Below are positions 19,906 through 28,070 of a DNA stretch of 64,000 nt, one piece after another. The translations under genes and the position numbers were made by a program. The stretch is from NCBI GenBank assembly GCA_014138645.1, contig JACJIB010000003.1, forward strand, positions 372,001 through 436,000, given 5' to 3'. The notes under the pieces were generated by a model that worked only from the letters and a program-made list of their open reading frames with translations, ran no database searches and was not told the DNA's origin. Numbering within the stretch: position 1 is the stretch's first letter; each line of letters opens with the position of its first letter. This stretch comes from Methylorubrum thiocyanatum. Lineage in GTDB: Bacteria > Pseudomonadota > Alphaproteobacteria > Rhizobiales > Beijerinckiaceae.

Positions 19906-20136
19906 GTGAGCCAGATCCACAACGAGCAGACAAAGCTCCTGGCGACGGGCCTGAACAACGTCGCCGTGGCCTTCGTGGTGATCGGCGGTGTCACGCCGGT
20001 CACCGCCCTGAGTTTTGGCGTCGCGAATGCGCCGAAGCTCAGCGTCGGAACCATCGCATTCGCGGCGATTTGGATTTCGACAGCGGCAGGCTTACATTGG
20101 ATTGCAAGGCGGATCCTCAGGAGCCTTCTGCCGTGA
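19906..20136 (+). CDS. Small membrane protein
   Basis: The 76-residue protein has two predicted transmembrane helices (VAVAFVVIGGVTPVTALSFGV and VGTIAFAAIWISTAAGLHWIA) and a basic C-terminal end (RRILRSLLP). It starts at GTG 19906, 24 bases after pccA, so it may ride on the pccA transcript. Its stop overlaps the GTG of the next tiny gene. No family recognised. Confidence 0.6.
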   Translation: MSQIHNEQTKLLATGLNNVAVAFVVIGGVTPVTALSFGVANAPKLSVGTIAFAAIWISTAAGLHWIARRILRSLLP

Positions 20137-20267
20137 GTTCCGGCGAGATCTTCGTCACCTTCGTGATCCCGGCCGTCGTTCTAACGATGGCCTACGTTGC
20201 GATGCTGGCCAATGAGCGCGCGGTGAAGCGCGCTGTCGAGCGCGAGCATCGGACGCCCGGCGAGTAG
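20133..20267 (+). CDS. Tiny single-pass membrane protein
   Basis: The 44-residue protein has one hydrophobic helix (IFVTFVIPAVVLTMAYVAML) followed by a charged tail (NERAVKRAVEREHRTPGE). It starts at GTG 20133, overlapping the preceding stop (GTGA), which supports translation as a pair with the two-helix protein before it. It is short and unrecognised, so the call rests on coupling and on its clean membrane-plus-charged-tail layout. Confidence 0.5.
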   Translation: MSSGEIFVTFVIPAVVLTMAYVAMLANERAVKRAVEREHRTPGE

Positions 20268-20299
20268 GCACGCCGCTCGCATCCCTGCCGCGAAAAACC

Positions 20300-20731
20300 A
20301 TGCCCCTTTACTTCGCCTACGGCGCCAATATGGACGCCGCCGCCATGGCTCTGCGCTGCCCGGCCTCGCGGCTGATCGGGCGTGGGCGGCTGCCGCGGCA
20401 CCGCTTCATCATCATGCGCGAGGGCTGGGCCTCCGTGGTGCGCGCCCCCGGTTCGACCGTCTGGGGCGTCTTGTGGGAGCTGGCACTCTCCGATGTGCCC
20501 GCCCTCGACCGCTACGAGGGCGTGGCGGGCGGCCTCTACGTGAAGGCCTATCAGCCGATCGTCACCGAGAGCGGCACGAAGCGCGCCCTGATCTATCTCG
20601 GCCGCAGCCAAGCCGGCGGCCTGCCGCGGCCGGGCTATCTCGAAGCGGTGCTCGGAGCAGGGCAGGCCGCGCAGTTGCCCGGCCCCTACCTTCAGGAGAT
20701 CCGCGGCTGGCAGCGCCGGACTCCGGCCTGA
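20300..20731 (+). CDS. Gamma-glutamylcyclotransferase-like protein
   Basis: The 143-residue protein of the GGCT/AIG2 fold starts with the substrate-binding loop YFAYGANMD. It has the expected acidic catalytic region (LDRYEGVAGGLYVKAYQPI) and the C-terminal GYLEAVLGAGQAAQLPGPYLQEI. Members remove gamma-glutamyl groups or modify related amides; the true substrate is open. It is located between the small membrane pair and the formate/nitrite transporter on the same strand. Confidence 0.85.
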   Translation: MPLYFAYGANMDAAAMALRCPASRLIGRGRLPRHRFIIMREGWASVVRAPGSTVWGVLWELALSDVPALDRYEGVAGGLYVKAYQPIVTESGTKRALIYLGRSQAGGLPRPGYLEAVLGAGQAAQLPGPYLQEIRGWQRRTPA

Positions 20732-20762
20732 CCCGCGCGACGCGCAAGGCTGAAAGGCCCTC

Positions 20763-20779
20763 CTGGCACTGAACCTGCC
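20763..20779 (+). promoter_or_regulatory. Sigma-54-like -24/-12 promoter of the formate/nitrite transporter gene
   Basis: CTGGCACTGAACCTGCC has TGGCAC (20764-20769), five bases, then CTGC (20775-20778), against the consensus TGGCAC-N5-TTGC. The GG and GC pairs have the exact required spacing. A transcript from here would start near 20790, about 34 bases before the ATG at 20824. The sequence match is seen; RpoN control is inferred. Confidence 0.55.
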
Positions 20780-20823
20780 TCGCGGCTCGCAGACCAAAAG
20801 GTCCGTGAGTCAGGTAGGTATCC

Positions 20824-21666
20824 ATGGATTTCGTGAAACCGGCCGAGATGGCCAAGGCGATGAGCGATTCCGGCGTCGTGCGCGCCGAGCTGTCGGTGCG
20901 CGACATGCTCGTGCGCGGCATGATGGCCGGCGCGATCCTCGGCATCGCCACCAGCCTCGCCATCACCGGGGCGGTGCAGACCGGTGTGCCGTTTGCGGGC
21001 GCGATCATTTTCCCGGTCGGCTTCGTGATGATCGTCTGCCTCGGGCTCGAACTCTGCACCGGCAATTTCGGCATCCTCGGCCTGTCCTTCATGGAGGGCC
21101 GCGTCGGCTTCGGACCGATGATGCGCAATTTCGGCTGGAGCTTCCTCGGCAACCTGATCGGCAGCCTGCTCTACGCCGTGCTGCTCGTGATCGCGCTGAC
21201 GAACTTCTGGCACACCGGCGCGGATGCGAACCCGGTGGCCAAAAAGATCATCGACATCACCCAAGCCAAGACGCTGGCCTACGAGAATCTCGGTACGGCG
21301 GGCATGATCACCTGCTTCGTCAAAGCGATGCTGTGCAATTGGATGGTCTGCCTCGGCGTGACGATGTCGATGATGTCGACCTCGACCTTCGGCAAGATCT
21401 TCGGGGCGTGGCTGCCGATCTTCCTGTTCTTCGCGCAGGGCTTCGAGCACGCGGTGGTGAACATGTTCATGATCCCGGCGGGCATGATGCTCGGCGCGCC
21501 GGTCTCGTTCGAGCAATGGTGGGCGTGGAACCAGATCCCGGTCACGCTCGGCAACTTCGTCGGCGGCGTGCTCTTCATCTCGCTGGCGTGGTATCTCACC
21601 TATCGTCCGCAGGCCGCGCGCCGCTCGGAGGCCACGGCGGCCTCCGCCGCCATGGCCACCCGCTAG
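20824..21666 (+). CDS. Formate/nitrite transporter (FNT) family protein
   Basis: The 280-residue membrane protein has six transmembrane helices and the re-entrant loops of FNT channels. Marks are GMMAGAILGIATSLAI, LELCTGNFGILGLSFMEGR, the second pore segment MLCNWMVCLGVTM and FAQGFEHAVVNMFMIPAGMMLGA with the conserved central His in GFEH. FNT proteins pass formate, nitrite or hydrosulfide. In a methylotroph formate is plausible, but a nitrogen-type sigma-54-like promoter upstream makes nitrite a fair alternative. A hairpin and the acylphosphatase gene follow. Confidence 0.92.
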   Translation: MDFVKPAEMAKAMSDSGVVRAELSVRDMLVRGMMAGAILGIATSLAITGAVQTGVPFAGAIIFPVGFVMIVCLGLELCTGNFGILGLSFMEGRVGFGPMMRNFGWSFLGNLIGSLLYAVLLVIALTNFWHTGADANPVAKKIIDITQAKTLAYENLGTAGMITCFVKAMLCNWMVCLGVTMSMMSTSTFGKIFGAWLPIFLFFAQGFEHAVVNMFMIPAGMMLGAPVSFEQWWAWNQIPVTLGNFVGGVLFISLAWYLTYRPQAARRSEATAASAAMATR

Positions 21667-21679
21667 CCGGAAGCGAGTG

Positions 21680-21705
21680 CTCCCGGCTCCGACAGGAACC
21701 GGGAG
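21680..21705 (+). terminator. Hairpin between the FNT gene and acylphosphatase gene
   Basis: CTCCCGG (21680-21686) pairs with CCGGGAG (21699-21705). The 3' arm contains GGGAG, the only Shine-Dalgarno candidate for the TTG start at 21717, so the stem could act as a weak terminator or hide that ribosome site. Confidence 0.4.
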
Positions 21706-21716
21706 TCGCCTCCACC

Positions 21717-21998
21717 TTGAGCATCGACAGCAAGACGATCCGCGCGGTGATCCGCGGCCGCGTGCAGGGCGTGTCCTACCGCGCCTGGACCAAGAAGCAG
21801 GCGGACCGGCACGGCGTCGCGGGCTGGGTGCGTAATCGGCCCGACCGGACCGTGGAGGCCTTGTTCTCCGGTCCGGCCGAGGCGGTCGAGACGTTGCTCG
21901 CCGCCTGCCGGCGCGGGCCCTTCGCCGCCCGCGTCGACGGGATCGAGGTGAGCGAGACTGACGCGTTCAAAGGTCAGGGCTTCGAGATCCGAAGCTAG
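21717..21998 (+). CDS. acyP: Acylphosphatase
   Basis: The 93-residue enzyme hydrolyses carboxyl-phosphate bonds. The active-site loop GRVQGVSYR with the catalytic Arg and the GWVRNRPDRTVE strand with the catalytic Asn are intact, and the length is standard. It starts at TTG 21717; no ATG or GTG fits the family start better. It lies 50 bases after the FNT gene. Confidence 0.92.
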   Translation: MSIDSKTIRAVIRGRVQGVSYRAWTKKQADRHGVAGWVRNRPDRTVEALFSGPAEAVETLLAACRRGPFAARVDGIEVSETDAFKGQGFEIRS

Positions 21999-22120
21999 AG
22001 CGCCATCCGCGTGCGGTGAAACGGCCAACAGAGGATCGGGTCGAACGGCCGAACGCTCTCAACCCGCAGGCCCGTGAGGGGGCGCGGGTCGAGAGGCGCG
22101 GCCTGTTTCGTCCCCGCCGT

Positions 22121-23011
22121 TCAGGGAGCGTCGAGATGGCTCCGGATGAAGGTCCCCGCGCTCGCGAGGGAGCGCCGCCCGTCGGCGACGTCTTGGTAGA
22201 AGAGATGCCAAGCGTGGATCATGCGAGGCCAGATCTCGAGGTGCACGGCGACGTCGGCGGCACCCGCAACCTCCGCGAGCCGCACGGAATCATCGAGAAG
22301 CGTTTCAGCGGATCCAACCTGGATCAGCATCGGCGGCAGGCCCGCGAGATCGGCGTTGATCGGCGAGACGAGCGGACCCCGCGCATCGGCGCCGTTCAGG
22401 TAGAGGCTCGCCAACTCGGCGAGGTAGGCCCGGCTGAGCAGGGGATCGACCGAGGCCTTGGATTCAAGGCTTGCGCCGGTGAGGGCGAGATCGACCCAGG
22501 GCGAACTCAGCCAGAGGCAGCCCGGCAGCGGCAAGCCTGCTTCGCGCAACGACAGGGCCGTCGCGAGAGCGAGACCGCCACCCGCGCTCTCGCCCGCGAG
22601 CGCGATCCGTGCCGGTGCGATGCCCGAGGCGAGGAGGAAGCGGTAGCCGGTGAGCGCGTCGTCGAGCGCGGCCGGGAACGGGTGCTCCGGCGCGAGGCGG
22701 TAATCGATCGCCAGGGTGCGTGCCCGCGCTTCGCGACCGGCCTGCGCAACCATGTGGCGATGGCTCTTCAGCGATCCGGACACGTAGCCGCCCCCGTGCA
22801 GGAACAGAACGACGCGCGCGCCATCGGCCGCGGGCGTGCTTGTCCACTCCGCCGGCACACCCTGAGCGTCGACAGGTTCGACCAGGACATCCGGAGGCAG
22901 GCTGTAACTCGCCCCAAGGCTTTCGATCCGGGCGCGCCGCTCAGCGAGTTCGGCAGGTCGCGGATGCGCGGCGAGGCGAGCCCGAATTTCGTCGATGTCG
23001 CTCGGCGGCAC
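22121..23011 (-). CDS. Alpha/beta hydrolase, hormone-sensitive-lipase type
   Basis: The 296-residue esterase-like protein has the HSL oxyanion motif HGGGY (72-76), the nucleophile Ser142 in GESAGGG, an acidic residue region near LIQVGSAETLLDD, and the catalytic His in RMIHAWHLF. The LAPEHPFPAALDDA segment is also diagnostic. It probably hydrolyses small acyl esters. There is no signal peptide. It is an isolated minus-strand gene facing acylphosphatase convergently. Confidence 0.92.
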   Translation of the reverse strand: MPPSDIDEIRARLAAHPRPAELAERRARIESLGASYSLPPDVLVEPVDAQGVPAEWTSTPAADGARVVLFLHGGGYVSGSLKSHRHMVAQAGREARARTLAIDYRLAPEHPFPAALDDALTGYRFLLASGIAPARIALAGESAGGGLALATALSLREAGLPLPGCLWLSSPWVDLALTGASLESKASVDPLLSRAYLAELASLYLNGADARGPLVSPINADLAGLPPMLIQVGSAETLLDDSVRLAEVAGAADVAVHLEIWPRMIHAWHLFYQDVADGRRSLASAGTFIRSHLDAP

Positions 23012-23377
23012 GTGTCGCTCCCGGTCTGATAACGGGGTGTTGCTTCAACGCCGGATAGGCGACGATGACGGTTGCACCGCCAGGCTAGTAGACGGGCGCC
23101 GGCGCGCAACGCACCCCCGCTGGAGGATGCCGTCGGAACTCATGCGGTCTAACTCGAAAGCTGCCCTGTTGCCCGACGAGAGCATCGTCCCGTACGGTGG
23201 TTGCCGGCTTTCAGGACGAGGCGCTCGCTGCGTGGCGAGCCTGTCTCGCCGCAGCCGGAGACGATGCGCCCTGATCGGATGCCGCTCTCATCGCCGCGAG
23301 GGCTTGCCCCCCGGGCCGCCGGACTGTAGCCGCCGGGACAGATTTCCGACCCCGACCGGCGAGACGACGCCCTGACC
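23012..23377. other. Intergenic, 366 bases, no gene seen
   Basis: This is the divergent region between the esterase and the DUF599 gene and must hold both promoters. The short open frames have no domain and poor codon pattern. No clear operator or hairpin was recognised. Confidence 0.5.
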
Positions 23378-24091
23378 ATGTGGGACATCCACGCCTTCTC
23401 TCCGCTCGATTTCGCGGCGCTCGTCTTCTTCGTGGCGTCCTGGGTCGGCTACAGCTTCGCCGTGGCGCGGCGGCGCGGCGACCGGCTCAGCCTCAGCCAG
23501 ATCATGAACCGGCAGCGGCGCAACTGGGCGGTCCAGATGATCGCCCGCGACAACCGCGTCGTGGACACCACGATCAACGCCTCGCTGCAGAACGGCACCG
23601 CCTTCTTCGCCTCGACCTCGTTGATCGCCCTGGGCTCGGTGCTGACGCTGTCGCGCTCGGGCGACGACGTGCTGAACTTGTTCTCGGCGCTGCCCTTCGG
23701 GACCGGCACCACCCGCCAGACCTGGGAGATCAAGGTGGCCGGGCTGGCGATGGTGTTCGTCTACGCCTTCTTCAAGTTCGCCTGGGCCTACCGGCTGTTC
23801 AACTACGGCGCGATCCTGATCGGCGCGGTGCCGCCCAAGGGCTCGGGCGCTTCCGAGGAGGTGATGCGTCGCGCGGCCGAGCGGGCCGGCGCCATGAACG
23901 TCGCGGCGGGCTCGCATTTCGCGAAAGGACAGCGTGCCTTCCTGTTCGCACTGGCCTATCTCGGCTGGTTCGTGAGCGCGCCGGTGCTGATGCTCGCCAC
24001 CGCCAGCGTGGTCTGGGTGATGTGGCGGCGCCAGTTCGCCTCGCCGATCCGCGCCGCTCTGCTCGCCGAGGAGGATTTTCATGGTCGATGA
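23378..24091 (+). CDS. DUF599 family membrane protein
   Basis: The 237-residue inner-membrane protein has about four helices: FAALVFFVASWVGYSF, FFASTSLIALGSVLTL, VAGLAMVFVYAFFKFAWAYRLFNY and FLFALAYLGWFVSAPVLMLAT. The segment MNRQRRNWAVQMIARDNRVVDTTIN between helices 1 and 2 and the FAWAYRLFNY motif are characteristic of DUF599. Its function is unknown. The C-terminus overlaps the DUF3253 gene by 11 bases. Confidence 0.88.
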   Translation: MWDIHAFSPLDFAALVFFVASWVGYSFAVARRRGDRLSLSQIMNRQRRNWAVQMIARDNRVVDTTINASLQNGTAFFASTSLIALGSVLTLSRSGDDVLNLFSALPFGTGTTRQTWEIKVAGLAMVFVYAFFKFAWAYRLFNYGAILIGAVPPKGSGASEEVMRRAAERAGAMNVAAGSHFAKGQRAFLFALAYLGWFVSAPVLMLATASVVWVMWRRQFASPIRAALLAEEDFHGR

Positions 24092-24344
24092 GGCCGCGAT
24101 CGAAGAGACGATGCTGCGCCTCGTGAGCGAGCGCGGGGCGGACAAGACCTGCTGCCCCTCCGAGGTCGCCCGCGCGCTCGGCGGCCCCCATCCCGATGGC
24201 TGGAGCCCGCTGATGCAACCGGTGCGGCGCGTCGCCGTGCGGCTGACCAAGGCCGGCCGGGTGCAGATTCTCCGCAAGGGCAAGCCCGTCGCCGACCCGG
24301 ACGATTTCCGCGGGATCTATCGGTTGAGCCTGCCGCGCCCGTAG
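24081..24344 (+). CDS. DUF3253 protein
   Basis: The 87-residue winged-helix-like protein shows the DUF3253 pattern: TMLRLVSERGADKTCCPSEVARAL, W-PLM-PVRRVAVRL, GRVQILRKGKPVADP and the closing FRGIYRLSLP. Its ATG at 24081 lies inside the end of the DUF599 gene, so the two are coupled. The fold suggests nucleic-acid binding, but no role is established. Confidence 0.88.
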   Translation: MVDEAAIEETMLRLVSERGADKTCCPSEVARALGGPHPDGWSPLMQPVRRVAVRLTKAGRVQILRKGKPVADPDDFRGIYRLSLPRP

Positions 24345-24350
24345 CGTCGG

Positions 24351-25148
24351 CTACGGCGACGGTATTACCGCCTCGGTATAGCCGGCGAGCTTGTAGGCGA
24401 TCAGGCCGATCCACTCCTTCACGCCGATGTCGAGTTCGCCCAGGCCATCGGAGGCGAAGCTGGCGAAGCGGGTGGCGTCGCGGGGCCAGTTGGTGCGGTA
24501 ATCGACCGGATAGGCGGTGACGTCGAAACCGGCCTTGCGGAAGCAGCCGACCGCGCGCGGCATGTGCCAGGCCGAGGTGACGAGGAGCCAGCGCTCCCCC
24601 GGCTTCGGCTGCACCATCCGTGCGGAAAACACCGCGTTCTCGTGGGTGTTGCGCGATTGCTGCTCCAGGATCAGGCGGTTGCGCGGCACGCCGAGGGTGT
24701 CGGCGTAGCGGCTGACGATCTCGGCCTCCGAGACCGCATCCTCGCGCAGGCTGCCGGCGCCCCCCGAAAAGACGAGCCGCGCCTGGGGAAAGCGTCGGGC
24801 GAGGTCGGCGAGCGCGATCTCCCGTTCGCCCGCATCGTTCACGGTGATCTGATTGCGGCCGATGGAGGTGTCCGCCTCGACCGCCCCGCCGAGCACGACG
24901 ATGCCGGCAACCGGCCGCTCGTCATCGGCGAAGGCGGGGAAGCGGTTCTCCAGCGGACCCAGGACCCAGGCCGAGAGCGGCGACAGCCCGGCGGCGAGCA
25001 GCCCGAGGAAGCCGGCGCATGCGAGGATCCGCCCGACCCCGCGGCCGAACTCGGTGAAGAGCAACAGGCAGCCGAGGAGGCCGAGCAGGATCAGGAAGTT
25101 CGACGGCGTCAGGACGAAGAAGATCAGCTTCGAGAGCGGGAAGAACAT
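24351..25148 (-). CDS. YdcF/ElyC-like DUF218 membrane protein
   Basis: The 265-residue protein has two N-terminal transmembrane helices (about residues 8-30 and 38-60), then a DUF218 domain. Its signatures are GIVVLGGAVE, RLVFSGGAGSLREDAVSEAE, ILEQQSRNTHENAVFSARM and LLVTSAWHMPRAVGCFRKAG. Relatives such as E. coli ElyC affect envelope synthesis and lipid-carrier use at low temperature. ATG 25148 was chosen because it gives a clean membrane start. It ends 6 bases from the convergent DUF3253 gene. Confidence 0.88.
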   Translation of the reverse strand: MFFPLSKLIFFVLTPSNFLILLGLLGCLLLFTEFGRGVGRILACAGFLGLLAAGLSPLSAWVLGPLENRFPAFADDERPVAGIVVLGGAVEADTSIGRNQITVNDAGEREIALADLARRFPQARLVFSGGAGSLREDAVSEAEIVSRYADTLGVPRNRLILEQQSRNTHENAVFSARMVQPKPGERWLLVTSAWHMPRAVGCFRKAGFDVTAYPVDYRTNWPRDATRFASFASDGLGELDIGVKEWIGLIAYKLAGYTEAVIPSP

Positions 25149-25210
25149 CGCCTTCTTTCGTCCGGAATGGGCTGCGGCACGCGTCACGGTCTGGCCTCCG
25201 CCGCCACGCG

Positions 25211-25834
25211 TCAGGTGAGCGGCAGCGACAGAACCGCCGAGGAGGCGGGGCGTTGCGCGAGCCCTTCGAGCCAGCGGCGGATGTTCGGCCGCTCCTCCCG
25301 CTCCAGGGGCAGCTGGAACCAGCGATGGGCTGCGAGCCCCACGGCGATGTCGGCGATGCTGAAGGTCTCGCCCGCCACGAAGGGCGTGTCCGCGAGATGC
25401 CGGTCGAGCAGAGCGGCGCAGCGCTCGGAATTGGCCCGCGACGCCTCGACCACCCGCGGGTCGCGCTTCTCGGGGGCGACGCGCACGAGTTGGAGGAAGG
25501 CGTCGCGCATCGCCGGGGTGAAGGCGGTGGCCTGCCAGTCGAGCCACTGATCGATGAGCGCGCGGGCGTGCGGCGCCTCCGGCAGCGCCAGCGGCCCACC
25601 ATGGGCGTGGGCGAGGTAGCGCAGGATCGCGTTCGACTCCCACAGGACGAAGCCGTCCTCCTCGAGCGTCGGCACGAGGCCGTTGGGGTTGAGCGCGCGG
25701 TAGGACGCATCACCGACGATGCCGTGGGCGCCGCCCGCCTCGATATGCTCGTAGGCCAGCCCCAGTTCGTCGAGCGCCCAGAGCGCCTTCTGGACGTTTC
25801 CGGAGCTTGCGCGCCCCCACAGCTTCAGCGTCAT
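25211..25834 (-). CDS. Glutathione S-transferase family protein
   Basis: The 207-residue protein has an N-terminal thioredoxin-like domain starting MTLKLWGRASSGNVQKALW, with Ser at the usual catalytic position, cis-Pro in NPNGLVPTLEE and WESNAILRYLA for glutathione binding. The C-terminal helical domain carries FSIADIAVGLAAHRW. Substrate unknown. It sits between the epmBA pair and the DUF218 gene on the same strand; the 8-base gap after epmB suggests joint transcription. Confidence 0.93.
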   Translation of the reverse strand: MTLKLWGRASSGNVQKALWALDELGLAYEHIEAGGAHGIVGDASYRALNPNGLVPTLEEDGFVLWESNAILRYLAHAHGGPLALPEAPHARALIDQWLDWQATAFTPAMRDAFLQLVRVAPEKRDPRVVEASRANSERCAALLDRHLADTPFVAGETFSIADIAVGLAAHRWFQLPLEREERPNIRRWLEGLAQRPASSAVLSLPLT

Positions 25835-25842
25835 CGCTCGTC

Positions 25843-26892
25843 CTAGTCGTCGCATCCCGGGGGATAGGGGTGAACGCCCCCGCTTGGATCGGTCACCTGC
25901 CACGCGCCGTCCGATTCCTCCAGATAGCCCGGCCCCGCCGGCACCTTGCCGTGGCCACCGGGGATGTCGAGGACGTAGAGCGGTTGGGCCAAGCCTGACA
26001 GGCGCCCGCGCAGGTGCCGCATCAGCGCCTGCCCCTCGGAAAGCTCCGTGCGCAGATGGCCGGTACCCGGCGCGAGGTCGCCGTGGTGGAGGTAGTAGGG
26101 CTTGATGCGGTTCTCGACGAAGCACCGCATCAGGGCTTCCAGCGTGGCCGCATCGTCGTTGACCCCGCGCAGGAGCACGCTCTGGCTCACCATCGGCAAG
26201 CCGGCATCGACGAGCCGGGCAATGGCCGCCCGCGCGGCCGGCGTGAATTCCCGCGGGTGGTTGGCGTGGAGCGCCACGAACACCGCGCCGGGAAATTTTT
26301 TGAGAGCAGCGACCACATCCGCATCCACGCGGGCCGGCTCCACCACCGGCACGCGGGTGTGGAAGCGTAAGACCCGCACATGCGGGATCGCACCGAGTTC
26401 CGCGGCGATGTCTGCAAGCCGCCGGGGCGAGAGGGCGAAGGGATCGCCCCCCGTGACCACCACCTCCCAGATCTCGGGATGGTCGGCGATGTAGCCGAAG
26501 GCCGCCGCCAGCTCCGCCTCGCTCAGCGAGCCGTGGCCGGCGGGTCCGACGCGCTCTCGGCGGAAGCAGAACCGGCAATAGACCGGGCAGACATGAAGCG
26601 GCTTGAGCAGCACCCGGTCGGGATAGCGGTGGACGATGCCCGGGACGGGCGCATGCGCGTCGTCGCCGATCGGGTCGGCGCGCTCTTCGACCCGCGTCTC
26701 GATCTCCTCGGCACGCGGTACGAACTGGCGGGCGATCGGGTCATGGGGATCGTCCCGGTCGATCAGCTCGGCCATGTCCGCCGTCACCGAGACGGCGTAG
26801 CGCGCCGCGACCCGCTCCAGGGCCGGGAGCGCCTCGGCCGGCAACAGCCCGGCGCGAGCCAGCGCCGTCGTGCTCTTCAAGGCAGCGCTCAC
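25843..26892 (-). CDS. epmB: EF-P lysine (R)-beta-aminomutase (EpmB-type radical SAM)
   Basis: The 349-residue radical-SAM enzyme of the lysine 2,3-aminomutase family has the iron-sulfur motif Cys102-x3-Cys106-x2-Cys109 (CPVYCRFCF), GGDPFALSPRR, SAM-binding region and RIKPYYLHHGDLAPGTGH. It would make (R)-beta-lysine for EF-P modification. It is shorter than clostridial KamA and lies directly after epmA (GTGA overlap), which is what makes the EpmB call secure. GTG 26892 is the start. Confidence 0.93.
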   Translation of the reverse strand: MSAALKSTTALARAGLLPAEALPALERVAARYAVSVTADMAELIDRDDPHDPIARQFVPRAEEIETRVEERADPIGDDAHAPVPGIVHRYPDRVLLKPLHVCPVYCRFCFRRERVGPAGHGSLSEAELAAAFGYIADHPEIWEVVVTGGDPFALSPRRLADIAAELGAIPHVRVLRFHTRVPVVEPARVDADVVAALKKFPGAVFVALHANHPREFTPAARAAIARLVDAGLPMVSQSVLLRGVNDDAATLEALMRCFVENRIKPYYLHHGDLAPGTGHLRTELSEGQALMRHLRGRLSGLAQPLYVLDIPGGHGKVPAGPGYLEESDGAWQVTDPSGGVHPYPPGCDD

Positions 26893-27947
26893 CGCGACCG
26901 GCCCCGCGCGACCGGCGTCCAGATCACGTCGTCGATGCGCGGCGCGCCGGTGGCCAGCATCACCAGCCGGTCGAAGCCTAGCGCGATGCCGCTCGCCGCC
27001 GGCATCATGGCCAGCGCCTCCAGAAACTCCTCGTCGATGGGGTAGCGCTCGCCGTAGACGCGGGCCTTCTCCGCCATCTCCGCCTCGAAGCGGCGACGCT
27101 GCTCGGCCGGGTCGGTGAGTTCGCCGAAGGCGTTGGCGAGTTCGACGCCGCAGGCATAGAGTTCGAACCGCTCGGCCACGCGCGGATCGCGCGGGCTCGG
27201 TCGCGCCAGCGCCGCCTCGCTCACCGGATACTCGCACAGGATGGTCGGGCGCCCTTGCCCGAGATGCGGCTCGATCAGCCCGACGAGGACGCGGCTGAAC
27301 AGGTCGGCCCAGGTGTCGTCCGGCGCGACGCGAAGCCCGCGGGTCATCGCCGCGTCGGCCAGCGTATCACGGTCGGTCGCCCCGTCGGCAGAGACCGTGG
27401 CGAGGAGATCGATCGCGGCGTAGCGGTGGAACGCCTCGGCCAGGGTCAGCCGCTCGAAGGCTGCGAACGGATCCGCCTCGCGCCCGCGGAACGTCAGGCG
27501 CTTCACCCCTGCCGTCTCGGCGGCGAGCGCCAGCAACGCCGCGCCATCCTGCATCAGCGCGTCGTAGTCCGTTCCGGCACGATACCATTCGAGCATCGTG
27601 AATTCGGGATGGTGCAGGGCGCCGCGCTCGCGGTTGCGGAAGACGTGGGCGAGGCTGAACAGGCGCGGCTCGCCCGCCGCGAGCAGCTTCTTGCAGGCGA
27701 ATTCCGGCGAGGTGTGCAGGTAGAGCGGCTCGCGGCCGCCATCGGGCAGGATCGCCTCCGTTGCGAAGGCGGAGAGATGCGCCTCGTTGCCCGGCGAGAC
27801 CTGGAGCGCCGCCGCCTCCACCTCCACGAAATCCGCGTCGGAAAACCAGGCGCGGAACGCCGCGAGGATGCGGTTGCGGGTCAGCAGCAGCGGCCGGCGA
27901 TCCGCATGGAGGCCGGGATGCCACCAGGGCGAGGAGTCGTGACTCAC
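26889..27947 (-). CDS. epmA: EF-P--(R)-beta-lysine ligase (EpmA/PoxA/GenX)
   Basis: The 352-residue paralogue of class II lysyl-tRNA synthetase lacks the anticodon domain. Catalytic-core motifs are present: FVEVEAAALQVSPGNEAHLSAF, YLHTSPEFACKKLLAAG (motif 2 region FRNRERGALHHPEFTMLEWYRAG) and ASGIALGFDRLVML (motif 3). It attaches (R)-beta-lysine to the conserved lysine of EF-P. Start GTG 27947 is the best fit to family length. It is divergent from efp, starts 123 bases apart. Confidence 0.94.
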   Translation of the reverse strand: MSHDSSPWWHPGLHADRRPLLLTRNRILAAFRAWFSDADFVEVEAAALQVSPGNEAHLSAFATEAILPDGGREPLYLHTSPEFACKKLLAAGEPRLFSLAHVFRNRERGALHHPEFTMLEWYRAGTDYDALMQDGAALLALAAETAGVKRLTFRGREADPFAAFERLTLAEAFHRYAAIDLLATVSADGATDRDTLADAAMTRGLRVAPDDTWADLFSRVLVGLIEPHLGQGRPTILCEYPVSEAALARPSPRDPRVAERFELYACGVELANAFGELTDPAEQRRRFEAEMAEKARVYGERYPIDEEFLEALAMMPAASGIALGFDRLVMLATGAPRIDDVIWTPVARGRSR

Positions 27948-28070
27948 GCGAAAACAGCCTCCGGCTGGCAACCGAGCCGCGGATAGGGTAGGGCCTCGCG
28001 GATGATTCCGCTCGCCCGGCCGAGACGCCGGTGAAGAGCCGCCGTTCTCGTCAAGCCAAGGTCCACGCTC

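Noticed and set aside
23149..23388. Minus-strand 79-codon frame in the divergent gap
   Set aside because: Ser/Arg/Gly-rich, no ribosome site, overlaps the start of the DUF599 gene.
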